Of a stretch of 14,326 nucleotides of DNA, positions 1-7,011 are shown piece after piece. Location of the stretch: positions 1-14,326 of the forward strand of contig CAZKKV010000023.1 of NCBI GenBank assembly GCA_964553705.1. Direction: 5' to 3'. How positions within the stretch are numbered: position 1 is the stretch's first letter; every line of letters begins with the position of its first letter. The notes under the pieces were generated by a model. It did no database searches. It was not told where the DNA came from and worked only from the letters and a program-made list of their open reading frames with translations. A program made the translations under genes and the position numbers. Source of the DNA: CAYXNZ01 sp964553705. Its GTDB lineage: Bacteria; Patescibacteriota; Patescibacteriia; Patescibacteriales; GWC2-42-12.

Positions 1-134
1 AAGGTAGTGGTGAAGCATGGTATGTCAATCCAAGTGATAATAAAAGATATTTTTTGGGCAGGCCTACTGACGCCTTTTCAGTGATGAGAAATCTGGGTTT
101 AGGGATATCAAATAGTAATTTTGATTCGCTATAA
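1..134 (+). CDS. C-terminal end of a secreted-type protein with GEAWYVNP/LGRP/LGLGI motif (partial)
   Basis: An open frame enters from the left edge (first full codon at 3) and stops at TAA 132-134. The visible 43 residues read GSGEAWYVNP, then KRYFLGRP, DAFSVMRNLGLGISNSNF and a short tail. I recall this conserved motif block from the C-termini of exported proteins of Patescibacteria, where its function is not established. The gene beginning at 14206 reaches the same motif (RILLDVERNGE) just as the window ends, so the two window edges appear to carry members of one family. The upstream part, including any signal peptide or catalytic domain, lies outside the window. Confidence 0.7.
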   Translation, partial: GSGEAWYVNPSDNKRYFLGRPTDAFSVMRNLGLGISNSNFDSL

Positions 135-149
135 TTTACGCTTTACTTT

Positions 150-429
150 GGCGAGAATGACGAAGAACCTCTCTCTGTCATCCTCAGCTTGACTGGGGAT
201 CCAGAAACGTATCTATCGTTGAAATAGTAGATTTCCGCCTACGTGGGAATGACAAAAGAAGGGCGAGAATGACGAAGAACCTCTCTCTGTCATCCTCAGC
301 TTGACTGGGGATCCAGAAACGTATCTATCGTTGAAATAGTAGATTTCCGCCTACGTGGGAATGACAAAAAGAGAACGGGAATGACAAAAAAGAAGAGTCG
401 AGGATGACGAAATGAAGAGAGGAAATGAC
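150..429. repeat. Intergenic tandem repeat with GRRRATGAC-type 9-mers (MITE/REP-like)
   Basis: A 108-base segment at 150-257 is repeated without mismatch at 262-369 (period 112). Each copy starts near GAGAATGAC, contains the inverted form GTCATCCTC (177-185 and 289-297) and ends with GGGAATGAC (245-253 and 357-365). Further related 9-mers follow at 377-385, 400-408 and 421-429, so the unit decays into a ladder spaced 20-23 bases. GTCATCCTC at the left and GGGAATGAC at the right make each copy an imperfect inverted repeat able to fold. No coding potential is evident. It resembles the GTCATTCCC...GGGAATGAC palindromic repeats scattered between genes in many bacterial genomes. Confidence 0.85.
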
Positions 430-457
430 AGAAAAAACTTTGGGATGATGAATCTGG

Positions 458-488
458 TTGATTAGTATTTTTAACGTATTTCTATAAT
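458..488 (+). promoter_or_regulatory. Putative sigma-70-type promoter for the O-antigen ligase gene
   Basis: TTGATT (458-463) and a perfect TATAAT (483-488) lie upstream of the 545 gene. The spacer of 19 bases is longer than optimal, so the -10 box carries most of the support. Confidence 0.45.
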
Positions 489-544
489 TGTGCTAAGATT
501 ATTGATAACGAGTCTTAACAATTTTAATTTATTGTAATCATATT

Positions 545-2791
545 ATGGCGCAAAAAACTTATCTAAACATATTAAAAAGCGGAATTTACCTTTCTTTTTT
601 GATGGTTTTTATTGTAGCTAGCAAATTGCTTTTTCCTTTTATTACTGGCAAACAGATATTTTTTAATATTTTGATTGAAATATTGTTTGTTTTTTGGGTC
701 AGTTATTTAATAAAATATCCGTCGGGTCGGCCAAAGCTATCTTTGATTTGCTACGGTTTGATAAGTTATTTCTCAGTTATTTTATTATCTTGTTTTTTTA
801 GCGTGGATTTTAATTTAAGTTTCTGGGGAGATATCGAGAGAATGCTCGGTTTTTTTCATTTGGCTCATTATTTAATTTTTTATTTTATTATCATTACGGT
901 ATTTCGGGATCAGCGCGATTGGTTTCATGTTTTGCTACTTTCATCTGCGACCGCAATATTTATCAGTCTTCATAGTTTATTAAAAATTCATTACAGCACT
1001 ATTGGTAATACAGCCTATGTCAGCGGTTATATTATTTTTAACGTGTTTTTTGCATCAATCGCATATTTTTATTGGAGAAATTTATCAGAGAAGAATAAGA
1101 GTAATTGGGCGATGCTTTCGTTTTATATCATTTCAGTTTTAACAATGATTGCTGTTTTAAAATCTACCAACACCCGTGGCGCTTATGTCGCTTTTGCAGT
1201 TAGCTTTATGATTTTGGCAACTTTGATAATCTTTTTGGGGAAAAATAAAAAATTAAAACAATATTTTATTGCTTCTTCTGTAGTGTTTGTCTTATTGGTT
1301 ACCTCAATCTTTGTTTACGCTGACAAGCCGTTTGTTAAAAATATGCCGATGTTCGTGACAATCACGCAGATTACGCCAAGCGCTGTTACTTTTCAGACCA
1401 GACTCATCTCATGGAAGGCGGCTCTAAAAGATTTTCCGAATCATCCAATTCTCGGCACGGGTTTGGGAAATTTTGCTATTACTTTTGATAAATATTTTGA
1501 TCCGTCATTTTACCGTTACACAGCCAGTGAAACATATTTTGATCGGGCACATAACAATTTGGTTGATATAGCTTCAACCACTGGTTCGCTTGGGTTGATA
1601 ACTTATTTGTCTATTTTCGTGGCGGTTTTTTATCTTTTGATAAAAGGCTACAGAAAAAAAGAAATCGGGTTGGCCGATTTTGTTTTGTTGGTTTCGCTGA
1701 TTGCTGCTTATTTTGTACAAAATTTAGTTGTATTTGATTCACAGGTAACGTATTTAATGTTAATGATAATGCTTGGCTATGTTTACTGGTTGTCGCATCA
1801 AGAAAAGAAAGAACAAAATAATTTTGCACCGCTTGATAATAAGGAAATTTTTTCTATTTTTATAGTTGGCTTAATGATTTTTATTATAATATTTCAATAC
1901 AATTTAAAGCCGTGGCAAATGATGAGGGGAGCTATTGATGGACAATACGCTTTTGCTGACCAGGACCTAAAAGGCGGAGTGGAAATTTACAAAAAGGCTT
2001 TGGATCAAAATACAGTACTAGACCGTGATAGCCGAGACAGTCTGGTTAAAATTTTAATCCCAGCTGCTAGCGCTTTAAATAAAATTAGTCGAGAAGATGC
2101 TAGAGAAATTTTGGATTATACAATTGCCTTAGCTGAAAAAAATGTTAGATACAATCCAAAAGATAGTATGACGCAAATGCAGTTGGCGCAAATTTTGAAT
2201 TTAGCTTCAGTTTTTTATCGCGACGAAGGTGATGAAAAAGGCGATATGGATAAATTTTATTTTTATTCAGATCGGGCGCTGGAAGCGATAAATAAATCAA
2301 TTGAATCAAGTCCGGGTAGAACCAGAATTTATTTTATGAAAGCTCAAATTTATGTTAGTCGAGATGAGAAAGATAATGTTTTGGACACTATAAACTACGC
2401 TATTAATATGGATCAGGAATACGCTGAAGGATATTGTCGGTTATCAAGATTAGATTTGTTTTATCAGGATGAGGAAGCAGCTTTTGACAATATGGATAAA
2501 TGTTTAGATTTGGGTGGTTTGATGTTTCTAAATGATTCTAATGTGGTTAAATTTATGATAAATCATTATGCCCAATCCAAGGACTTTCCTAAGTTAGTGT
2601 CCTTGTATGAAAAGCTAGTTTCAGAGGAGGATACTAACTCAACTTATTTTATAAATTTGGCTAGAATCTATGTGCAGATAGGCGAAACAGAAAAAGCAAT
2701 CCAAGCAGTAGAAAAAGCAGTTACATTGGACCCGTCACTAAAGGAAAGTGCGGACAAGTTTATCGGACAACTAAATGGCGGTAATAATTAA
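545..2791 (+). CDS. O-antigen ligase-like (Wzy_C/WaaL) membrane protein with C-terminal TPR repeats
   Basis: This 748-residue protein has about ten or more hydrophobic segments up to about residue 450, followed by a soluble helical tail. Around residues 285-345 it carries the Wzy_C/WaaL-type block RLISWKAALKDFPNHP, GTGLGNF and AHNNLVDI, ending in SLGLITY, as in the periplasmic loop of O-antigen ligases and related glycan polymerases. Residues 460-748 form TPR-like helices; the clearest ends ARIYVQIGETEKAIQAVEKA. Members of the family join lipid-linked glycans to an acceptor or polymerise them; the substrate here cannot be inferred. No Shine-Dalgarno sequence precedes the ATG, as for most genes in the window. 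It is separated by only 31 bases from the hydrogenase genes, so co-transcription is possible although the functions look unrelated. Confidence 0.85.
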   Translation: MAQKTYLNILKSGIYLSFLMVFIVASKLLFPFITGKQIFFNILIEILFVFWVSYLIKYPSGRPKLSLICYGLISYFSVILLSCFFSVDFNLSFWGDIERMLGFFHLAHYLIFYFIIITVFRDQRDWFHVLLLSSATAIFISLHSLLKIHYSTIGNTAYVSGYIIFNVFFASIAYFYWRNLSEKNKSNWAMLSFYIISVLTMIAVLKSTNTRGAYVAFAVSFMILATLIIFLGKNKKLKQYFIASSVVFVLLVTSIFVYADKPFVKNMPMFVTITQITPSAVTFQTRLISWKAALKDFPNHPILGTGLGNFAITFDKYFDPSFYRYTASETYFDRAHNNLVDIASTTGSLGLITYLSIFVAVFYLLIKGYRKKEIGLADFVLLVSLIAAYFVQNLVVFDSQVTYLMLMIMLGYVYWLSHQEKKEQNNFAPLDNKEIFSIFIVGLMIFIIIFQYNLKPWQMMRGAIDGQYAFADQDLKGGVEIYKKALDQNTVLDRDSRDSLVKILIPAASALNKISREDAREILDYTIALAEKNVRYNPKDSMTQMQLAQILNLASVFYRDEGDEKGDMDKFYFYSDRALEAINKSIESSPGRTRIYFMKAQIYVSRDEKDNVLDTINYAINMDQEYAEGYCRLSRLDLFYQDEEAAFDNMDKCLDLGGLMFLNDSNVVKFMINHYAQSKDFPKLVSLYEKLVSEEDTNSTYFINLARIYVQIGETEKAIQAVEKAVTLDPSLKESADKFIGQLNGGNN

Positions 2792-2822
2792 GTTTTTATA
2801 AAACAAAACATATTTAATTAGT

Positions 2823-3872
2823 ATGAATATAATTAGTAAAATTAAAAAAGCTATTTTAGTCGGCCGTGGCGGAGCTTGTTTTCCGGTGGCGATAAAATGG
2901 GAAGCAGTAAAAAGGGCCAGTGGAGAGAAAAAATATGTAGTTTGCAACGCCGCTGAAGGTGAACCTGGGGTAAAAAAAGATTTTTTTATTTTGGAAAACT
3001 ATCCAGAAAAAGTAATTGACGGAATGAAGCTAGCGATGAATTTTATCGGTGCTCAAAAAAGTATAATATATATAAATCATAAATATCAAAAGAAATTAGG
3101 CAAAAATTTAGAAAAAGCTATTGGCGATTTACCAATTGTTTTATTTACTAAACCTTTGGACGCTGGGTATATTGGTGGCGAAGAAAGCTCACTTTTAAAC
3201 GCCATGGAAGGCAAGCGAATTGAACCGAGAATTCGTCCACCTTTTCCGACCGAAGCAGGTCTCTGGGGTTGTCCAACGTTAATTAACAATGTTGAAACTT
3301 TTTATAATGTTAGTTTGGTGAATTCTGATGAGTATATTAATAAAAGATTTTTTACTGTTAGTGGAGATTGTTTGAATGAAGGAGTGTATAATTTGCCGAG
3401 TAGCTATACAATTGAAAAGATTTTAAAAGAAACTGATAATTATCCAAAATTTTTATTTTTTGTTCAAATTGGCGGTGACGGTTCGGGTGAAGTTTTGAAC
3501 TCGTCGCAATTAAAGAAAAAGGCTAGCGGAGCCGGTTCAATTACTGTTTATAGTATCCAAAAATATAGTTTCAAAAAAATAATAAGAAAATGGTTAGAAT
3601 TCTCAGTTAATGAATCATGTGGTCAATGCACACCTTGTCGCGAAGGGAACTACCGTCTATTAGAAATTATTGATTCAGACAGTCAAGATTGGAAATTGTT
3701 TTATGAGCTATTGTCCAATCTGAGAAATTCTTCTTTTTGTAGTCTTGGTTGCGCTGTACCGATACCGATCCAAAGTTTTATAAAAAACGTAATGCCGAAT
3801 ATACCTAGTCGGCAGTTAAAATTAAAAGATCAAGATTTTAACAATATTTGCCAGTGCTTCAGTTCGGATTAA
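2823..3872 (+). CDS. NuoF/HydB-like FMN- and Fe-S-binding diaphorase subunit of [FeFe] hydrogenase
   Basis: The 349 residues match the NuoF core. GRGGACFP (14-21) and K25 form the FMN/NADH glycine-rich loop; NAAEGEPG (42-49) corresponds to the usual NADEGEPG; GYIGGEESSLLN (115-126) and RPPFPTEAGLWG with INNVET (138-159) complete the flavin site. An SLBB-like segment follows (about 175-235), then the N3-type [4Fe-4S] ligands C266, C269, C272 (CGQCTPCREG) and C306. It is shorter than NuoF (about 420) and much shorter than HydB (about 600). The N-terminal thioredoxin-like [2Fe-2S] domain, most of the usual N-terminal segment and the C-terminal 2[4Fe-4S] domain are absent. It would pass electrons between NAD(P)H and the HydA encoded 38 bases downstream. 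The Asp-to-Ala change in the NADE motif makes pyridine-nucleotide use likely but unproven. No upstream in-frame ATG, GTG or TTG exists before a stop at 2799-2801. Confidence 0.88.
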   Translation: MNIISKIKKAILVGRGGACFPVAIKWEAVKRASGEKKYVVCNAAEGEPGVKKDFFILENYPEKVIDGMKLAMNFIGAQKSIIYINHKYQKKLGKNLEKAIGDLPIVLFTKPLDAGYIGGEESSLLNAMEGKRIEPRIRPPFPTEAGLWGCPTLINNVETFYNVSLVNSDEYINKRFFTVSGDCLNEGVYNLPSSYTIEKILKETDNYPKFLFFVQIGGDGSGEVLNSSQLKKKASGAGSITVYSIQKYSFKKIIRKWLEFSVNESCGQCTPCREGNYRLLEIIDSDSQDWKLFYELLSNLRNSSFCSLGCAVPIPIQSFIKNVMPNIPSRQLKLKDQDFNNICQCFSSD

Positions 3873-3884
3873 TTTACCGGTAAA
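3873..3884. repeat. 12-base perfect palindrome between the flavoprotein gene and hydA
   Basis: TTTACCGGTAAA begins immediately after the flavoprotein stop codon and is followed by an AT-rich stretch up to the hydA start. It could be an operator or part of an mRNA structure, or chance; it does not match the Rex consensus I know. Confidence 0.4.
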
Positions 3885-3910
3885 AAATATTTTTAAATAC
3901 AAATTACAGT

Positions 3911-5620
3911 ATGAATAAAAAGATTAAAATAAAAATAAATAACGAAGAAATTATTTGTTCTGCTGAGCAAACAATTTTGGAAGTGGCGATGGAAAACAAT
4001 ATTTTTATTCCTTCATTGTGTTATCATGCAGATTTTAAACCCAAAGCTAATTGCCGAGTTTGTGTAGTGGAAATAAGGGGCAGGGAAAAATTAGCTACAT
4101 CATGTAAGACAAAAGTGCAAGACGGCATGGAAATTAAAACCGATACTGATCGGGTAAGAAAGGCGAGAAATCTTAATATTGAGTTGATTTTTGCTGAACA
4201 TATTGAAAAGTGTCCGACATGCGTTTGGCGTCACAACTGTAAACTATTGGAGCTGGCTGATAAATATAAAATAGAGATTACTAGATTCAAAGATAGAAAA
4301 GGCAAACGTAAGATTTATAAATTTGATAATGCGGTTGAACTTGATGGTACACAATGTATTGATTGTCGTAATTGCGTTGACGCTTGTTCGCTTTTACAAA
4401 AAATAGATTATTTAGAAATAAAAGGTAAAGGAGCTGAGCAGGAGATTGTACCGACAAAAGACAAAAAAATAGTCTGCATTAATTGTGGTCAATGCGCGGT
4501 GCATTGTCCAGTTGGGGCGGCGCAAGAGCAGACTCACTGGGAGATGGTTGAAAAAGCGATCAAAGATAAAGGAAAAATAGTGGTAGCGCAATTTGCGCCA
4601 GCTATTAGGGTCAGTATTGGTGAGGAATTTAATTTGCCTTATGGAAAAATAGTTGTAGACCAAATGGTGGCCGGTGCTCGCAAACTCGGTTTTGATTATG
4701 TGTTTGATGTTAATTTTTCGGCTGATGTCACTACAATGGTTGAAGCAGAAGAATTAATTAGTCGAATAAAAAATAAGGGCGTTATGCCTTTGATGACTTC
4801 CTGTTGTCCAGCTTGGGTAAAATATGTTGAATTTTATCATCCGGAATTAATTCCGAATTTAACCACCTCTCGGTCGCCTCATATTCAGAACGGCGGTATT
4901 ATAAAAACTTATTGGGCAGAAAAAATGAATTTAAAGTCAAAGGATATTATTGTTGTTTCAATTATGCCTTGTACGGCCAAAAAATTTGAAAGCGCTAGAC
5001 CCGAGTTAAAAATTAACGGTCAACATCCAGTTGACTATGTTTTAACCACTCGAGAATTTGCTTTCATGCTAAAAAAAGATAATGTTAATATTACAAATAT
5101 CAAAAAAAGAAAAGCTGATAGTCCAATGGGTGAATATAGCGGTGCAGCAGCGATTTATGGTGGAAGTGGTGGCGTAATGGAGTCAGCGGTACGAACCGCA
5201 GAATTTATGCTTGGTGGTAGTAAAAAAGGTGAATTGCAGGATAATAAATTAAATTTAAAAGAGGTGAGAGGTTTGGATGGAGTAAAAGAGGCGGTTGTCG
5301 ATGTCGCTGGCAAAAAATTACGAGTGGCAGTGGTAAACGGCATCGGTAACATAGAGTCAGTTATAAAAAATATCAATAATTATGATTATGTCGAGGTAAT
5401 GGCTTGTCCTGGCGGTTGTATCGGTGGGGGTGGTCAGCCAATACCGACAACTGACGAAATAAGAAAGAAAAGAATTGAAGCTTTGTATAGATTAGACAAA
5501 AGTAAAAAAATAAGGAAAGCTCACGAAAACAAAAGCGCAATTGAAGCTTTAAAATGGCTGAAAGAAAAAGGCAAGTTAGAACATCAAGTTTTACATACAA
5601 AATATAAAAAGATAAAATAA
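3911..5620 (+). CDS. hydA: [FeFe] hydrogenase catalytic subunit with NuoG-like N-terminal Fe-S domains
   Basis: All diagnostic parts are visible in 569 residues. A [2Fe-2S] domain uses C37, C48, C51 and C65. A His-Cys3 cluster site is H97, C101, C104, C110. Two ferredoxin-type [4Fe-4S] motifs are C149/152/155/159 and C189/192/195/199. H-cluster motif L1 is TSCCPAW (296-302), L2 is MPCTAKKFE (352-360) and L3 is EVMACPGGCIGGGGQP (495-510). This gives cluster ligands C299, C354, C499 and C503, plus C298 as the proton-relay cysteine. Residues 511-569, ending HQVLHTKY, are the small-subunit domain. The enzyme reversibly reduces protons to H2 in the cytoplasm and needs HydE/HydF/HydG maturases, none in this window. 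Pairing with the upstream NuoF-like gene points to the multimeric, NAD(P)-linked (group A3/M3-like) type. No Shine-Dalgarno sequence precedes it. Confidence 0.95.
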   Translation: MNKKIKIKINNEEIICSAEQTILEVAMENNIFIPSLCYHADFKPKANCRVCVVEIRGREKLATSCKTKVQDGMEIKTDTDRVRKARNLNIELIFAEHIEKCPTCVWRHNCKLLELADKYKIEITRFKDRKGKRKIYKFDNAVELDGTQCIDCRNCVDACSLLQKIDYLEIKGKGAEQEIVPTKDKKIVCINCGQCAVHCPVGAAQEQTHWEMVEKAIKDKGKIVVAQFAPAIRVSIGEEFNLPYGKIVVDQMVAGARKLGFDYVFDVNFSADVTTMVEAEELISRIKNKGVMPLMTSCCPAWVKYVEFYHPELIPNLTTSRSPHIQNGGIIKTYWAEKMNLKSKDIIVVSIMPCTAKKFESARPELKINGQHPVDYVLTTREFAFMLKKDNVNITNIKKRKADSPMGEYSGAAAIYGGSGGVMESAVRTAEFMLGGSKKGELQDNKLNLKEVRGLDGVKEAVVDVAGKKLRVAVVNGIGNIESVIKNINNYDYVEVMACPGGCIGGGGQPIPTTDEIRKKRIEALYRLDKSKKIRKAHENKSAIEALKWLKEKGKLEHQVLHTKYKKIK

Positions 5621-5624
5621 ACAT

Positions 5625-5888
5625 ATGTCAAAACAACATTTGGCGACGATAACAATTTTAATCAGCGATCGCCAGCAAAATTCCGAGCAAGTCAATAGAT
5701 TACTGACAAAGAATGGACGATTGGTTATGTCCAGACTGGGCGTTAATGTCCAGCGAAAATGTTTGAAAAATTGTTTGGCTCTAATGGTAGTGGCTGTTAG
5801 CGGCACGATAAAAGAAATTAACGACTTAACCAAAGAGATAAATAAGTTTGTCGGCGTGCAAGTAAAAAATAACATAATGACAAAATAA
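5625..5888 (+). CDS. TM1266-like iron-only hydrogenase system putative regulator
   Basis: This small protein (87 residues) begins four bases after hydA. The pattern ATITILISDRQQNSEQVNRLL, then GRLVMSRLGVNV, then LALMVVAVSGTIKEINDLTKEI and GVQVK matches the ACT/NikR-C-like ferredoxin fold of Thermotoga TM1266. That family is repeatedly found beside [FeFe] hydrogenase and maturase genes and is annotated as a putative hydrogenase system regulator. It has no DNA-binding domain, so a role as a ligand-sensing or assembly partner is as likely as transcriptional control. Its place directly after hydA is the strongest support for the assignment. No Shine-Dalgarno sequence is visible; translational coupling to hydA is plausible. 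Confidence 0.8.
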   Translation: MSKQHLATITILISDRQQNSEQVNRLLTKNGRLVMSRLGVNVQRKCLKNCLALMVVAVSGTIKEINDLTKEINKFVGVQVKNNIMTK

Positions 5889-5889
5889 T

Positions 5890-6423
5890 ATGCTTTATTT
5901 AAGGGCGCAATTATTGGAAAGAATTAACGTCAGGTCGTTGGCGAATTTTATTGCCTTATCGAGTGTAGCTATTTTTTTACCTTTTGTTATTCATCTTCAA
6001 TGGATGACTGGCCCGATAGTGAATATGATTTTAATTTTGACACTTTTTTTAGTTGGTGTCAGAAGCGCTTTGGTTTTGTGTTTAGTGCCAAGTTTAATGG
6101 CGTTATCTGGTGGATTATTGCCGTTGGTTTTGGCGCCGATTGTGCCATTTATTATGCTGGGTAATGTTATTTTGGTTTTATCTGTTGATTGGTTTTATAA
6201 TAATTCTGTAAATTATGCTAGCGGTTATTTTTGGGGTGTTATTGTCGGTGCTGGACTAAAATTTATTTTTTTATTTTTTAGTGTGAACTTTATTAGTCAT
6301 TTATTAATTAAACAAGAATTAGTTATTAAAGTGGCGCAGATGATGAGCTGGACACAGTTTGCTACAGCCGTATCAGGCGGTCTGTTGGCTTGGATGGTAT
6401 TAAAATGGTTAAAAAGAATATAG
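5890..6423 (+). CDS. ECF-transporter S-component-like membrane protein, hydrogenase-linked
   Basis: The 177 residues are strongly hydrophobic with about five or six membrane segments. The central block (GPIVNMILILTLFLVGVRSA, LVPSLMALSGGLLP, APIVPFIMLGNVILV) resembles a family of S-component-like proteins that I recall being encoded next to [FeFe] hydrogenases and sometimes labelled simply iron hydrogenase. S components bind a small substrate for an ECF energy-coupling module; no ATPase or T component is in the window. The ATG lies one base after the previous stop, so it is almost certainly in the same transcript. It may import a cofactor or metal for the hydrogenase, or anchor the enzyme; neither is shown by the sequence. 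Confidence 0.65.
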   Translation: MLYLRAQLLERINVRSLANFIALSSVAIFLPFVIHLQWMTGPIVNMILILTLFLVGVRSALVLCLVPSLMALSGGLLPLVLAPIVPFIMLGNVILVLSVDWFYNNSVNYASGYFWGVIVGAGLKFIFLFFSVNFISHLLIKQELVIKVAQMMSWTQFATAVSGGLLAWMVLKWLKRI

Positions 6424-6675
6424 GCTAGATTTTAAAAATTTTTATCATCAAACATTTAATTCAGAGGATAATAAAGATTAATATTTTTCAAACAAACATT
6501 GACTTTTTAACTAATATACATTAAGTTGAAATGAACTACAATTTGCTATTTTAAAATAGAAAAATCTAGAGAAATAATTGAAATAGATAAAAGTGAAGCG
6601 GTTTTGGAAGAATAATAAAGAGATTTTAGATTCAGATTGTTTATAAGTTGTTGATAATTTTAAGCTTTAAACGGA
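6424..6675. other. AT-rich intergenic region with no supported gene
   Basis: This stretch follows the hydrogenase operon. No terminator with a clear stem and T-run is visible, and the only coding-looking stretch (about 26 codons ending at TAA 6613-6615) has no usual start codon. I see nothing further that can be supported. Confidence 0.5.
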
Positions 6676-6691
6676 CATATCTGTGGATATG
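6676..6691. repeat. Inverted repeat just upstream of the 6S RNA promoter
   Basis: CATATC (6676-6681) and GATATG (6686-6691) form a perfect 6-base inverted repeat with a TGTG centre. It ends six bases before the -35 box, a suitable place for an activator or other regulator, but this is inference. Confidence 0.35.
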
Positions 6692-6697
6692 ATAGTA

Positions 6698-6726
6698 TTG
6701 ACAATTACTTAAAAATATAATATAAT
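6698..6726 (+). promoter_or_regulatory. Perfect consensus sigma-70 promoter of the 6S-like RNA
   Basis: TTGACA (6698-6703) and TATAAT (6721-6726) are separated by the optimal 17 bases. Transcription should begin near 6732-6734, at the base of the folded RNA. Confidence 0.85.
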
Positions 6727-6730
6727 TGCC

Positions 6731-6889
6731 GGTCCAGGAGGAATATTAGTCTTCTTTTGGAACTTGCCTTATCTGGAGTCGAATTATAGCTTTGAGATTA
6801 GAGAAATATCTTCGTCTCTGCTCTTAAGTTGTTAATAGGAACTCTGAAGGTGTAGAACACCAAGAGAAAGACTAATATCTTCCGCCAAT
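6731..6889 (+). ncRNA. ssrS: Structured RNA, probably 6S RNA
   Basis: The region between a consensus promoter and an intrinsic terminator has no reading frame but folds as a long rod. The closing stem pairs 6737-6741 with 6879-6883 and 6743-6753 with 6868-6878 (A6742 bulged), and can extend through 6754-6758 with 6862-6866. An open central region (about 6761-6775) faces a small hairpin, GGTGT-AGA-ACACC (6849-6861). Beyond it GAGT/ACTC (6776-6779 with 6841-6844) and ATTA/TAAT lead to a terminal stem that includes AGAGA/TCTCT near 6799-6818. A closing stem, central bubble with a 3'-side hairpin, and terminal stem-loop are the architecture of 6S RNA, which binds sigma-70 RNA polymerase by mimicking an open promoter. 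It lacks the SRP Alu/GGAA core and tmRNA features. The name rests on structure, not on a sequence match. Confidence 0.6.
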
Positions 6890-6904
6890 TTGAATTATAA
6901 TTAC

Positions 6905-6943
6905 AGGCAGCGTAAAAAGGCTGTTTTTTATTTTTATTTTTTT
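6905..6943 (+). terminator. Intrinsic terminator of the 6S-like RNA
   Basis: AGGCAGC (6905-6911) pairs with GCTGTTT (6920-6926) around an eight-base loop, and is followed by a T-rich tract to 6943. Confidence 0.75.
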
Positions 6944-6970
6944 GACATTTAGCAGTTCGAATTGTATAGT
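6942..6970 (+). promoter_or_regulatory. Sigma-70-type promoter for cca
   Basis: TTGACA (6942-6947) and TATAGT (6965-6970) have 17-base spacing. The first two T residues of the -35 box are also the end of the preceding terminator T-tract. Confidence 0.7.
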
Positions 6971-7011
6971 TGTATTAGGACTAATTGAATAAAGTTAGCC
7001 TTTTTTAGCTT

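Noticed and set aside
150..429. CRISPR array
   Set aside because: There are only two long copies with a 4-base gap, no unique spacers of regular length and no cas genes.
6535..6615. Short coding-looking stretch ending at TAA 6613-6615 (KIEKSREIIEIDKSEAVLEE)
   Set aside because: Only about 26 codons, with no ATG, GTG or TTG at its beginning and no ribosome site; possibly a gene remnant but not supportable.
6731..6929. SRP RNA, tmRNA or riboswitch as identity of the structured RNA
   Set aside because: There is no conserved SRP tip sequence, no tRNA-like ends or tag frame for tmRNA, and the RNA has its own promoter and terminator far from the cca start, unlike a riboswitch.
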